DNA of 64,000 bases from the NCBI GenBank assembly GCA_963702765.1, contig CAVPEB010000043.1, positions 1-64,000 on the forward strand, written 5' to 3'. Positions 16,922 through 26,294 of the stretch are shown piece by piece. The stretch is from DATMNR01 sp963702765. Lineage in GTDB: Bacteria > Chloroflexota > Ktedonobacteria > Ktedonobacterales > Ktedonobacteraceae. Below the pieces are notes generated by a model. The model worked only from the letters and a program-made list of their open reading frames with translations. It had not been told where the DNA came from and ran no database searches. The position numbers were made by a program, and so were the translations under genes. Positions within the stretch are counted from its first letter, which is position 1, and each line of letters starts with the position of its first letter.

Positions 16922-17227
16922 CTAATAGCCAGCCATAATGCGACCAGCAGGCGTGATGCTAAGCCAGTTATCGCCAGTAGCAGGCTGTATTAAACCAGCT
17001 TTGCGCATACGACCAACCCGCATACTCAACCCACGATAGTAGTACGGAAAACCAGATTTATCAGGTGCTATATCTTTCTCCGTCAGAGACACTAAATCGC
17101 GCATCTTCTCATATGCTACTGTTACATAGGCATCACCAACCATCACCATAGCCCTCAGCAATGGAACAATCATCACATCAGGGCTGGTATGACCACCCCG
17201 CGTCAGAACACCCTTTTTCGTTTCCAT
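16922..17227 (-). CDS. Mrr N-terminal-like winged-helix protein
   Basis: A 101-residue protein: VPLLRAMVMVGDAYVTVAYEKMRDLVSLTEKD..., then YYYRGLSMRVGRMRKAGLIQPATGDNWLSITPAGRIMAG. The helix pattern followed by WLSITPAGR closely recalls the Mrr_N winged-helix domain found in front of Mrr restriction nucleases (family form: LLELLA..G..V.....V.......S.ED......RG.......R.....RK.AGLI......G.W.LT..G). Here it stands alone with no nuclease domain. Role unknown, possibly DNA binding. GAAGGAGAAGAAA precedes the ATG. It is 19 bases downstream of the membrane-anchored gene at 17247-17801. Confidence 0.6.
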   Translation of the reverse strand: METKKGVLTRGGHTSPDVMIVPLLRAMVMVGDAYVTVAYEKMRDLVSLTEKDIAPDKSGFPYYYRGLSMRVGRMRKAGLIQPATGDNWLSITPAGRIMAGY

Positions 17228-17246
17228 TTTCTTCTCCTTCTATCAA

Positions 17247-17801
17247 TCAGGAAATAGGTTGTGGTTGTGTAGCCGTATATTCAGTAGGGCTTGTAAAGGT
17301 AACACTACTCATGTACTTTGCGTTGTTATTGTTATCCCCCCAAACGAACGCAATTTCAGCAACGTTTTTATTCTCAAAGGCAGACGCCACTAAGTACATA
17401 ACAGAAGAAGTATGTCCTATGCTAGCATCATCTTCTGCTATCCCTAAAACAATATGTGTTTTGCCATCATGGTAGTCAATAACTTTTGCGCTTTCTACAG
17501 TCTCATTGACAAGATACTGTTGCGCTATGCTTTGCGCCTCTGCATCAGTGAGAATATGGGCTGGCTTGGGAGTCACTGGTTGCGGTTGCGGTGTCTGTTG
17601 CTTGGGCGCTGGTGCAGTAGTTGTCTGTTGCGGTTTCGTTGTATCTGTGCTTGAGCCACCAGCCGCAAGTGCGCTAATGCCCAACACGATAAACGCAAAC
17701 AGCACGACAATACTGATAATAAGCAGTTTTTTATGCCCCTTTTTCTTTGGAGTTTGCTCAACATATTTTGGAGTTTGCTCAACATATTTTTCATCAATCA
17801 T
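17247..17801 (-). CDS. Membrane-anchored hypothetical protein with Pro-rich linker
   Basis: A 184-residue protein. Residues 1-20 contain the duplicated YVEQTPK peptide (21-base DNA repeat around 17755-17795), a Lys-rich patch follows, then one transmembrane segment (LLIISIVVLFAFIVLGISALAA, about 25-46), a Thr/Pro/Gln-rich linker (about 50-80) and an outside domain of about 100 residues starting ILTDAEAQSIAQQYLVNETV. The N-terminal patch is positive, so the domain should face outward. The globular part is reminiscent of small PepSY-like or stress domains but I cannot assign it. Confidence 0.65.
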   Translation of the reverse strand: MIDEKYVEQTPKYVEQTPKKKGHKKLLIISIVVLFAFIVLGISALAAGGSSTDTTKPQQTTTAPAPKQQTPQPQPVTPKPAHILTDAEAQSIAQQYLVNETVESAKVIDYHDGKTHIVLGIAEDDASIGHTSSVMYLVASAFENKNVAEIAFVWGDNNNNAKYMSSVTFTSPTEYTATQPQPIS

Positions 17802-17995
17802 TGTTTTTTATCTCTCTTTGTAAAAGTAATGAAACTGGGGTTGTTCCCACCACTGTGTCCAAATCACACAAATCTAGAACTTATTAGTTTCTTATCAGTC
17901 TATTATTGATACTATTCCCTGCCACTTCATAGGTTACTTTATGCATATTTCTTCTATATTCATGTTAACATAACTCTATGAAAAATCTGAGAAAG

Positions 17996-18038
17996 AAGTA
18001 TCAAATCTTTGTAAAATCTCTACAAAGATTTGATACTT
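17996..18038. terminator. Perfect 18-bp hairpin
   Basis: AAGTATCAAATCTTTGTA (17996-18013) and its exact reverse complement (18021-18038) enclose a 7-base loop in the 430-base gap between the minus-strand genes at 17247-17801 and 18232-18561. It is probably a terminator or transcript-stabilising stem of the latter gene. The rest of the gap (17802-18231) holds no gene I can support. Confidence 0.6.
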
Positions 18039-18231
18039 GAGAACTCCCTACACTAGTCACCCATGTACAGCAAGAAATGCGCTTTCAATACCCTTAGTCC
18101 TTGCTTTGTACTGAAAGTTTCTGTCAATCAAATGAGTCCAGGCAGTATAGCATAGGTAGCTTGAAGCGAAACAGCCAGAATGAGGCTTTGGTGGCCTGGT
18201 TCCTACATATCATTCATATATGCATCTCATG

Positions 18232-18561
18232 TTATTCGTTTTGCTCTTGCTCCAATTCGGATAGCTCTACCGCTTCCACCCATTGCCCATCAACGAGTAC
18301 CCACTTGGTTTTATTGTGGCCTTGACGCTCTTTATTTTTGCGTTCCCGATCACGCTGCTCCTCACGCGCCACTAAAATAGTTTCTATTTTGAAATCTGTT
18401 AAGAGATTGAGCAAGGCCAGCGTATCGCAAGCACTCAGAGGGTAAGGAAATCTGGCATCAGGAGTGTTAATTAGGAGTTTGCCATCTTCCATGTAGAATG
18501 AAAGTTTGCCGATCTTCAGCAATCTGGCGTTTTTTGAAATGACATGGTGTTGCACAAGCAC
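18232..18561 (-). CDS. Hypothetical protein
   Basis: A 109-residue protein (GTG start). N-terminal strands KNARLLKIGKLSFYMEDGKLLINTPDARFPYPLSACDTLALLNLLTDFKIETIL suggest a small alpha/beta domain, followed by a charged Arg/Glu helix (REEQRDRERKNKERQGHNKT) and the ending KWVLVDGQWVEAVELSELEQEQNE. I know no family. A second GTG at 18555 could be the start. Nearby minus-strand genes are similarly small. Confidence 0.5.
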   Translation of the reverse strand: MLVQHHVISKNARLLKIGKLSFYMEDGKLLINTPDARFPYPLSACDTLALLNLLTDFKIETILVAREEQRDRERKNKERQGHNKTKWVLVDGQWVEAVELSELEQEQNE

Positions 18562-18779
18562 TCACTTTCCAGTCCCACCTGTTGCAGTTGCTTTACTTAT
18601 CAGGTATTCTACCATGTAGAGCACTCACGCGGTGGCTAACCTTCCAGGTGCTTTACAGGTGCTGGACAATCTGGCACTAGCTCATTTCGATAATGCTAGG
18701 GTCTGCTTTACGTCCCACCTGCGCAGATCATCGCTAGATAGTCCAACTTCCTAAACATGTTTTACTCCCCAAATACAAT

Positions 18780-18798
18780 GGCCGCTTGTTAAGCGGCC
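18780..18798. terminator. Hairpin after the WYL regulator gene
   Basis: GGCCGCTT-GTT-AAGCGGCC forms a tight 8-bp stem about 95 bases beyond the end of the minus-strand regulator gene. The remainder of 18562-18893 shows no gene. Confidence 0.5.
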
Positions 18799-18893
18799 TG
18801 TAGAATGTACTCAAGTGCGTTATTAAACGCCTCTAAACTATAATCTCGTAAACAAGATAGTGCGTGAATAGTATGTCAGTAGCAAAATGAATT

Positions 18894-19908
18894 TTAGGTT
18901 TCTCGATGATTTTGCAGCATTGCCTGCGCCTCTTCAATAATCCGCTCGCGAAGTGTCTCTGGCTCTAACACACGAACATGGCTACCCCAACTAAGTAGCC
19001 ATTGTAGCACTTCGCTCTCCTGGTGCGGCTTGAGTGTCACGAGCAATCCTTGAGGAGTTTCCTCTACAGAGTCGGTAAAGTATGAACGCAATTCCATGAC
19101 CCACCGTGCAACCTCTTTGTCGAATATTACACGAACAACCAACCGCTTCCGCTCAACTGATTTTGAATCACCCATCTTGAAGTTGACAGAACGTTGGAAT
19201 GTCTTTGGCAACAAAACCAGGTCATCAATGCGGTCAAGGCGAAAATTGCGAATATCCTGACGTAAATGGCAATAAGCAATGACATGCCAGGCATTCAGGG
19301 TAATGAACAAGTCCATATGGATCAGCTTCACGTATGCTCACAATAGGATTTGTTGGCACAGTTGAAGTAGTGTGCTGAGCTGAAGTCACTAATTCACTTT
19401 CCAATTCCACCGTTGAAGAAGGATGACGTGTAAAGTAGCAAAAGCGTATGGTGTTACGTTGGAGAATAGCGCGCCGCACTTGCAACAGCTTTTCTGTCTC
19501 AGTTGGACGTTCCATCGCATCTGTTGTTATAAACCGGATGCTCTCCTGGAGATAATGTACTTCTTCACGCAGCATCTCAGGGAGGACATTCTCTATCTTG
19601 CGGCTTGCTGAAAGCGCTGCAGAACGATATTGCGCATCGAAGCTTTGCGCCATCAAATCACTACCCATTAACAACATTGTTGCTTCATCAGTTGTGAAGC
19701 TGAGAGGCGGTAAGAAGTATCCCTTCATCAAGGAATAGCCCCTGCCAGGAATAGAAACGATCGGCACTCCAGCCTCTCCTAGCGCCTGGATATCTCGATA
19801 GATAGTGCGCTTGCTCGTCTCAAACGTTTCAGCCAGGTCTTCGGCACGTTGCCTACCCTTACCCTGTAACTCCAGAATGATAGCTAATAGCCGATCGGTT
19901 CTATTCAT
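18894..19908 (-). pseudogene. WYL-domain transcriptional regulator, frameshifted
   Basis: The N-terminal frame (from 19908) has a DeoR-like winged helix (RQRAEDLAETFETSKRTIYRDIQALGEAGVPI) and runs into the WYL domain up to SIREADPYGLV. The protein then continues in another frame as LNAWHVIAYCHLRQDIRNFRLDRIDD and ends with the WYL C-terminal extension at 18894. Removing one base from the CCC run (GGG on the + strand near 19309) restores READPYGLVHYLNAWHVIAYC. Intact length would be about 335 residues, normal for the YafY/PafC group. It may regulate the phosphoketolase gene 43 bases upstream on the same strand, an inference from position only. Confidence 0.85.
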
Positions 19909-19951
19909 ACAAGTACTCTTCTTTAATCAGGAAACTGCCAGTACGGGTCAG

Positions 19952-22308
19952 CTAATCTGTCCAAACCCAATCGCGAACTTCTGGCATATCTTCCAAATTG
20001 GCACGCACGTAAGCTCTATGCCTGGTTAGAATATCATCGCATTCAGCAATCAAGGGTGGCACTAGTTCTTGAACACGAGGTACACGTCGCATCGCTTCGA
20101 TGCAGAGGTGATAGCGACTCATACCGTTGAGCACGACCATATCGAAAGGTGTAGTAGTCGTTCCCTCTTCATTGAAACCGCGCACGTGGAAACGATTCAC
20201 ATTTGGACGCCCATGAACAATCTGGTGGATAGCTCGTGGATAACCATGGAATGCAAATACGACGGGTTTGTCTTCAGTGAAATGCTCAACGAAGCTCTTC
20301 CCATCCAGGCCATGAGGGTGCAATTCTGGTGGATAGAGAGTCATCAAGTCTACGACGTTGACTACTCGCACTTTCAGTTCTGGGATGTGATGCCGCAGCC
20401 ACCACGCTGCGGCAACTGTTTCAAGTGTCGGGATGTCACCAGCACAGGCCAGCACAACGTCTGGTTCGAGTTTCTCATCATTGCTCGCCCAGTGCCAGGT
20501 GGATAAACCTCGGGTGCAATGAACAATAGCTTCCTGCATATTGAGCCATTGTAGTTGTGGCTGCTTATCGATTACAATCAGGTTCACATAGTCACGACTG
20601 CGGAAACAATGGTCCGCAACTGAGAGGAGACAATTCGCATCTGGCGGCAGATAGATGCGAGCCACAGTCCCTTTCTTCGAGAGAACAGTGTCGATCAGAC
20701 CAGGCCCCTGGTGGCTAAATCCATTGTGATCATTGCGCCAGCATGTCGATGTCAAGAGAATATTGAGAGACGGGATGGGCTTGCGCCAGGGAAGTTTGAT
20801 TCCCTCCTCCAACCATTTTGTATGTTGAATGGTCATCGACGCAGAGACCATTGCAAAGGATTCATATGTTGCAAACAAACCATGCCGTCCAGTGAGCAGA
20901 TAGCCCTCGAGCCAGCCATGGCAAAGATGTTCGCTTAGTACCTCCATTATACGTCCATCTGGCGAAATATGATCGTCACCGGGAATAATTGTTTCTACCG
21001 AAGTGCGATTCTCAACCTGGAAGACCGCTCCCAGGCGATTTGAATTGGTTTCATCTGGACAGAAGACACGGAAATTATGCTGCTTTGCATTTCTCGTAAA
21101 TATATCACGCAATAGATCGCCGAGCTGGCGAGTTGACTCACGATACTCCGTAGCATGCTTTTCTACGTCAATCTTATAGTCTTCAAACAAGGGGATATCC
21201 AGGTCCACAAGTAGCTTGCCACCATTCGCGTGAGGATTGGCGCCCATGCGACGATCTCCCTGGGGCGCGAGTGCCGCAAGTTCGGGCATGAATCGACCGG
21301 TTTCGTCGAATAGTTCTTCAGGTCGATAGCTACGCAACCAGTCTTCAAGGATTTTCAGATGTTCCTTATTATTTTTGACATCTGCTACAGGTACCTGGTG
21401 AGCGCGGAAGGTGCCCTCGATGGGAATGCCATCTACTTCTTTAGGCCCCGTCCATCCTTTGGGAGTGCGTAGAATTATAGCAGGCCACGGAGGCCGTTTC
21501 GTGAAACCATTCGTGCGTGCATCTTCCTGATACGACGAATTTTTGCATAGCAGGTGTCTAATGTCTCAGCGAAGGCTTTGTGCATTTGCATCGGATCATC
21601 GCCTTCTACGAAATGGACATCATAGCCATAGCCAGAGATTTGTTTCAAGATCAAATCATCGTCTTGTCGTCCAAGAACCGTTGGTCCAGCGATTTTATAC
21701 CCATTCAAATGCAAAATAGGAAGAACAGCGCCGTCACAGACCGGGTTTAAAAATGAAATACCCTTCCATGCCCCTTCAAGCGGAGCAGTCTCTGCTTCAC
21801 CATCGCCAACAACTGCAGTGACGATCAAATCGGGATTGTCGAAAGCTGCGCCAAAGGCATGGGAAAGAACATACCCCAGTTCGCCTCCTTCATGGATGGA
21901 GCCTGGCGTAGTTACACTCACGTGGCTTGGTATGCCGCCAGGAGTTGAGAACTGACGAAACAGATGTTTCATGCCTACGATGTCCTGTGTAATCTCGGGA
22001 TAAATCTCGGTGTAGGTTCCTTCGAGGTACACGTTGGCTACAATGGCAGGTCCACCATGACCAGGACCTGCCAGGTAGATCATGTTGACATCCTGCTCCT
22101 TGATAAGACGATTTAAATGGACATAAATAAAGCTTTGACCAGGTGATGTGCCCCAGTGTCCAAGTAAGCGTGGCTTTATATGTTGAGGCTGCAACGGCTC
22201 TCTTAGCAGGGGATTATCCAGTAAATAAATCTGACCTATCGTCAGATAATTCGCTGCATTCCAATATTTATGTATCAAGTTGAGGTGTGTCTCATCTATT
22301 TTTGCCAT
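19952..22308 (-). pseudogene. xfp: Phosphoketolase, frameshifted
   Basis: A phosphoketolase that cleaves xylulose-5-P (and/or fructose-6-P) with phosphate to acetyl-P, using thiamine diphosphate. N-terminal part (from ATG 22308, TTGGAGG upstream): YWNAANYLTIGQIYLLDNPLL, GHWGTSPGQSFIYVHLNRLI, GPGHGGPA, SVTTPGSIHEGGELGY and GDGEAETAPLEGAW. C-terminal part: RVFCPDETNSNRLGAVF, TGRHGLFATYESFA, NDHNGFSHQGPG and YPRAIHQIVHGR. The frame breaks near 21520: CYAKIRRI continues as QEDARTNGFTKRPPWPAII only if one C is added. Restored length is about 785 residues, normal. It could use xylulose-5-P and thus connect with pentose degradation. Confidence 0.9.
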
Positions 22309-22374
22309 AATATCCTCCAAATTAAGAACAGAATAACCTCGCTGAAATTGTACAAACTTCACAAGTAGCAATTT

Positions 22375-23124
22375 TTGCTCATTACAATAGTAGCTTTTAT
22401 AGGAGGCATTTTACAACGACGAGTAAGGATAAGCGGGACTGGTTTACAACAGAAGCACTACGATGCACAAGGCCGCATCAAGAAGCACGGCAAGCAGAAG
22501 CTGGTCTGGAAAAGCAGCAGGAGCTATCAGAAAACCAGGCAGCGCAAAGCTACCAAAGAACGCAAGTTGGCGGCTCATCGTCAGAGCCTGCATGGGCGCA
22601 AGGTCCATGAGATCATGGCGGTGGGGAACACCATCCTGCTTGAAAAGATTTCCTACAAGGCGTGGCAGAAACGCTATGGGCGAAGCGTAGGGCTTCGAGC
22701 CCCAGGGATGTTTATAGACAGACTCAGACGTACCGTTGCAAGTACGGGCGGCACCCTGACCGAAGTTCCCACACGCAGCACCCGGCTCTCCCAATGGTGT
22801 CATGGCTGCGGCAATGCGGTGAAAAAGCCGCTCTCGCAACGCTGGCATACCTGTCCCTGTGGAGTAGGACCGGTGCAACGCGACCTGTACTCTGCCTTTC
22901 TGGCTGCCTATCTTGATCCAGCAACACTTCTCCCCTCGTGTGCCCAGTACGTCGTTCCCTGGGAAGGTGCGGAAGCGCGCCTGCGGGCAGCACACGAGCA
23001 AGTCCGCCAACGCGCGAATGAAGGGCACATCTTGCCCAGAAGCTTTGGCTGTGCCAGAGCCGGAGCGCGTCTGCCCAGAAGTCGAAGCGAACCTACACCA
23101 GAGCCTGCTTTCCTCCTCCGATGA
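22375..23124 (+). pseudogene. 5'-truncated TnpB (zinc-ribbon type)
   Basis: From about 22450 the frame is closely similar to the C-terminal half of the large TnpB at 60820-62400: HRQSLHGRKVHEIMAVGNT matches YRKSLHGKLVHDIVRVGKT, YKAWQKRYGRSVGLRAPGMF matches YKGWQKRYGKSMGLRAPGMF, and SQWCHGCG...CPCGVGPVQRDLYSAF matches the zinc ribbon and last catalytic Asp. The N-terminal half with the first RuvC Asp is missing, so the copy cannot be active. The first 25 residues of the frame are unrelated flanking DNA. The truncation point lies just upstream of the phosphoketolase start. Confidence 0.82.
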
Positions 23125-23200
23125 GGCAAGTTGGAAGCGTGGACGGAACGCTAGAACCCCCCGTGTTTTAACCGGGTGAGCTCTCAGCTTTCTACAATGT
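23125..23200 (+). other. Right-end hairpin region of the truncated TnpB element
   Basis: After the tnpB stop, the sequence GAACCCCCCGTG-TTTTAACCGGG-TGAGCTCTCAG resembles the end of the other large element read on its own strand (GAACCCCCGCCCTTGATGGC-AGGGAGTCTCAG). In IS605-group elements this region is the 3' end of the omega-RNA and the element's right end. The 150 bases after it, up to the dodecin gene, show nothing else definite. Confidence 0.5.
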
Positions 23201-23376
23201 CCAAATACACAACGAGATCAGTTGAATGAAACAGACTAGGTTGTGGCATGAAACATAGAAGTTGTTGTATCATGTTCATGTACCAGCGCATCGAAACTAT
23301 TTCATGTAGTGCTTTGTGAAGAGCTAAAGCGCCTATTTAACTTCAAATCTCGTGAAGATTTTGAAAGGAGAACAAA

Positions 23377-23592
23377 ATGACAGAAAGAGTTTACACGGTG
23401 ATAGCGTTGGTAGGAACCAGCGAAGAATCATGGGAGAAAGCGGCCGCAGCCGCTATCAATCGAGCCTCACAGACCTTACGGGATATTCGTGTCGCCCGCA
23501 TTATCGAACAAGACATCCATATCGAACCTGGCAGGCCTCATACCTATCGTGTCAAGATGGAGGTCTCGTTCAAGTATGAGGGTGGCGACTGA
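23377..23592 (+). CDS. Dodecin (flavin-binding storage protein)
   Basis: A 71-residue dodecin, a small protein that assembles into a hollow dodecamer and stores or buffers riboflavin-type compounds. The entire family pattern is visible: VYTVIALVGTSEESWEKAAAAA (strand and helix), INRASQTLRDIRVARIIEQDI and a final strand YRVKMEVSFKYEGG; the Trp in ESWE normally stacks on the flavin. Length is typical. The ATG follows AAAGGAGAACAAA. Confidence 0.93.
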   Translation: MTERVYTVIALVGTSEESWEKAAAAAINRASQTLRDIRVARIIEQDIHIEPGRPHTYRVKMEVSFKYEGGD

Positions 23593-23621
23593 TCTGTTTT
23601 AAGGCGATACTCTACAAGAGG

Positions 23622-23651
23622 TTGACAAACATTTACTCGCCGATGTATCCT
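23622..23651 (+). promoter_or_regulatory. Sigma-70-type promoter of the leuA leader
   Basis: TTGACA (23622-23627) and TATCCT (23646-23651) with an 18-base spacer lie in the gap after the dodecin gene and would start a transcript with a leader of about 600 bases before leuA. Confidence 0.6.
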
Positions 23652-23771
23652 CAGAACAGTAAGAATGAATAATTATGCGAGAGACGGCAAATAACTGGCG
23701 TCTTCCTCTAATGATTACAAGACAAGAAGGGGAACGCAACTTCTAGTTAGCGTTCAGCAGAGAACAGAAGA

Positions 23772-24074
23772 ATGCGAGCAACATCACTTATCGTACAAAG
23801 CGGAGAACAAACGGGTCAACATGATGTTGATATTGTTCCTTCCTCTGTTCTTGCTATTGGAATCTATACCTTTATGCTCGGTGTTTGCATAAGTACATTC
23901 CATGTAGTAACTTCCTCACAAGCTGAACCTGGTACTCACGCATTAGTTTCAACATGTGCAGCGTTGCTTTTTGCCCTCCTCCTTACCCGCCTCACCCTTA
24001 CCTGCCTTGCCAGACTTAACAGGCTAAGCAGTCTGGTAGGGCTTACGATGAGGCTAGCCACAAACTCGGCTTAG
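23772..24074 (+). CDS. Leucine-rich open frame in the leuA leader
   Basis: A 100-residue frame with hydrophobic stretches (SSVLAIGIYTFMLGVCISTF and ALVSTCAALLFALLLTRLTL). Thirteen leucines occur in the last 36 or so residues (LLFALLLTRLTLTCLARLNRLSSL region), just upstream of a hairpin and a terminator-like stem before leuA. Either it is a small membrane protein with two helices, or its 3' end serves as a leader peptide whose Leu codons sense charged tRNA-Leu. ATG 23772 has weak ribosome site AGAGAACAGAAG. At 23675 a 22-codon frame (MRETANNWRLPLM...) also lies in the leader. Confidence 0.45.
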   Translation: MRATSLIVQSGEQTGQHDVDIVPSSVLAIGIYTFMLGVCISTFHVVTSSQAEPGTHALVSTCAALLFALLLTRLTLTCLARLNRLSSLVGLTMRLATNSA

Positions 24075-24085
24075 GGAGAAATAAC

Positions 24086-24160
24086 CGGGAGCAATGACGC
24101 TCCCGACCCACATCAGGTTTCCCAAGAGGACCTCCCATCCAGCTGGAGGTTCTCTTTTTT
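24086..24160 (+). promoter_or_regulatory. Probable leuA attenuator
   Basis: A perfect hairpin CGGGAGC-AATGAC-GCTCCCG (24086-24105) starts 11 bases after the Leu-rich frame ends. It is followed by a stem AGAGGACCTCC (24125-24135) / GGAGGTTCTCT (24145-24155) and a run of T (24155-24160), a good intrinsic terminator 100 bases before leuA. GGGAG of the first hairpin can alternatively pair with CTCCC at 24132-24136, which would open the terminator; this switch is inference. No T-box consensus (AGGGTGGNACCGCG) is present. Confidence 0.6.
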
Positions 24161-24258
24161 GTTGCGTATTCGCTACTATCAAGGCATGTGCCGTACAGCA
24201 ATTACAACTAAATTTATTGGCGTTTATTCGTCACCAACCACTACAAAAGGAGTGTTAC

Positions 24259-25986
24259 ATGCTGAAAGAATTAATTTCTAACTCACAAAGGCAGGGTGGG
24301 ATGCAGAAAGTGCATATTAAGAAATATCAGCCTTTTCCACCCATTGATCTACCTGATCGCCAATGGCCATCTCGCACAATCACAACGGCACCGACCTGGT
24401 GTAGTGTAGATTTACGCGACGGCAACCAGGCTCTTCCCATTCCCATGGGCATCAAGGAAAAATTGAGGATGTTCAAGCTACTGGTTGATATTGGCTTTAA
24501 AGAGATCGAGGTTGGATTTCCATCATCCTCACAGATCGAATTCGATTTTGTGCGTTTGCTAATCGAAGACCATCACATACCCGATGATGTTACCATTCAG
24601 GTACTTGTACAGGCTCGTGACGAGTTAATTACACGCACCTTTGAATTTATTCGTGGTGCCAAAAAGGCAATTGTCCATCTCTATAACTCGACTTCTCCAC
24701 TCCAACGCCGCGTGGTTTTTGGATTAGAAAAACCCGATATTATCAATATTGCTACACGCGGTGCGCAGTTGGTAAAAGATTTAGTACCCACTGTCCCTGA
24801 AACACAGGTTATTATGCAGTACTCGCCTGAAAGTTTTTCTTCGACCGAAGTAGATTTCGCACTTGAGATCTGCGAGGCTGTTGTTGATATCTGGCAACCC
24901 ACGCCCGAAAACAAAATCATTCTGAACCTTCCGGTCACAGTTGAAGTTGCAACCCCAAATGTCCACGCAGATCAGATCGAGTGGTTCTGTAGGCACATGC
25001 GCAATCGCGAAACAGCGATTATCAGCCTGCATACACACAACGATCGAGGCACAGGTGTAGCCTGTACCGAACTTGGATTGCTGGCAGGTGCAGACCGAGT
25101 TGAGGGTACGCTTTTCGGCAATGGCGAGCGCACTGGTAATGTGGATATCGTTACGGTCGCGCTGAATATGTATTCACAGGGTGTTGATCCTGGTCTGGAT
25201 TTTAGCGACATAAGTGCTATTTGTGCCATAGCTGAGACCTGCACGAGACTTGACGTGCCTATTCGCCATCCTTACGCGGGCGAACTGGTCTTTACTGCAT
25301 TCTCCGGATCGCACCAGGATGCCATCAATAAAGGCATGACAGCCCAGGATGCCAATCCCAATGCATTATGGGAGGTGCCCTATCTACCTATTGATCCTAA
25401 GGATATTGGGCGATCGTATGAGGCAATTATTCGCATAAACTCGCAGTCGGGCAAGGGTGGTGTGGCCTATGTAATGGAGACCGAGTTTGGCTACCAAATG
25501 CCCAAGGCAATGCATGTCGAGTTGGGTAAGATCATCAAAAATCTTGCTGACGAATGCGGAGAGGAACTTTCGGGAACGCAGATCTTCCAGGCATTTGAGC
25601 AGGAGTATCTCGATCGGAACGAGCCGTTTGCGCTAGAATCGTTTTCTATTGAGGAAAGAGCGCAGCAAAGTGGATCTAAATTCGTTACATGTAAAGCACG
25701 CATCACAGTAGATGGTATTGCGCGTGAAATTCATGGCAGTGGTAATGGTCCCATTGATGCGTTTGTTCAGGCACTCAACCAGAATGATATTGCCGACTTT
25801 AAAGTGCTTACCTATACAGAACACGCGCTTGGAGCAGGAGCAGAAGCCCAGGCTATTGCATATATTCAGATTCAGGTATCCTCTGGCACGACATTCTTCG
25901 GAGCTGCGACTGATACGAATATCGAATTCGCTGCTGTCAAGGCTGTGCTGAGCGCACTTAATCGCTCACAGCAATATCGTGGCTAA
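24259..25986 (+). CDS. leuA: 2-isopropylmalate synthase
   Basis: A 575-residue LeuA of the long actinobacterial/proteobacterial type, which condenses acetyl-CoA with 2-oxoisovalerate in the first step of leucine synthesis. The N terminus PFPPIDLPDRQWPSRTITTAPTWCSVDLRDGNQAL is diagnostic. Metal and catalytic features: DLRDGNQ, the HTHNDRGTGVACTELGLLAGADRVEGTLFGNGERTGN block and a C-terminal regulatory (LeuA dimer) domain from about residue 440 to the end. ATG 24259 follows AAAAGGAGTG; an upstream in-frame start at 24094 would include the terminator sequence and is rejected. Regulation is probably by transcription attenuation in the leader. Confidence 0.95.
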   Translation: MLKELISNSQRQGGMQKVHIKKYQPFPPIDLPDRQWPSRTITTAPTWCSVDLRDGNQALPIPMGIKEKLRMFKLLVDIGFKEIEVGFPSSSQIEFDFVRLLIEDHHIPDDVTIQVLVQARDELITRTFEFIRGAKKAIVHLYNSTSPLQRRVVFGLEKPDIINIATRGAQLVKDLVPTVPETQVIMQYSPESFSSTEVDFALEICEAVVDIWQPTPENKIILNLPVTVEVATPNVHADQIEWFCRHMRNRETAIISLHTHNDRGTGVACTELGLLAGADRVEGTLFGNGERTGNVDIVTVALNMYSQGVDPGLDFSDISAICAIAETCTRLDVPIRHPYAGELVFTAFSGSHQDAINKGMTAQDANPNALWEVPYLPIDPKDIGRSYEAIIRINSQSGKGGVAYVMETEFGYQMPKAMHVELGKIIKNLADECGEELSGTQIFQAFEQEYLDRNEPFALESFSIEERAQQSGSKFVTCKARITVDGIAREIHGSGNGPIDAFVQALNQNDIADFKVLTYTEHALGAGAEAQAIAYIQIQVSSGTTFFGAATDTNIEFAAVKAVLSALNRSQQYRG

Positions 25987-26030
25987 TGCGAAGTAGCCAG
26001 CATGATTGTAGCACTTACTTAACACTCTTT

Positions 26031-26083
26031 TAATTGCCCGGTCGGAGTTATACATATCTTATATATACTTCGACTGGGCATTA
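26031..26083. terminator. Stem-loop after leuA
   Basis: TAATTGCCCGGTCGGAGT (26031-26048) pairs, with a few G-U or mismatched positions, with ACTTCGACTGGGCATTA (26067-26083), 45 bases beyond the leuA stop. It probably ends the leuA transcript. The gap 25987-26294 shows nothing else. Confidence 0.6.
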
Positions 26084-26294
26084 AGGCTATACTGCCATAT
26101 TTTCTTGTAACGAGAAGAGATACTAATCGAGCAGGGATAGAGTTATCGTTATCAGCTTCGTTGAGTTGCAAGGAATAAACTTTAGTGCCGTTGCCTATCT
26201 AGCACATCCAGGCTTATGATAATATAGCCCGAATGCAGTCCCAATAATCCCTGGGCGTGGAGGAACGAGAATATATTCATCTTCCAGAATCACT

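Noticed and set aside
24094..24258. N-terminal extension of leuA
   Set aside because: It would translate the terminator stem, while ATG 24259 has a strong ribosome site and fits the family's start.
23600..24258. T-box riboswitch before leuA
   Set aside because: The conserved T-box AGGGTGGNACCGCG is absent; a Leu-codon attenuator fits better.
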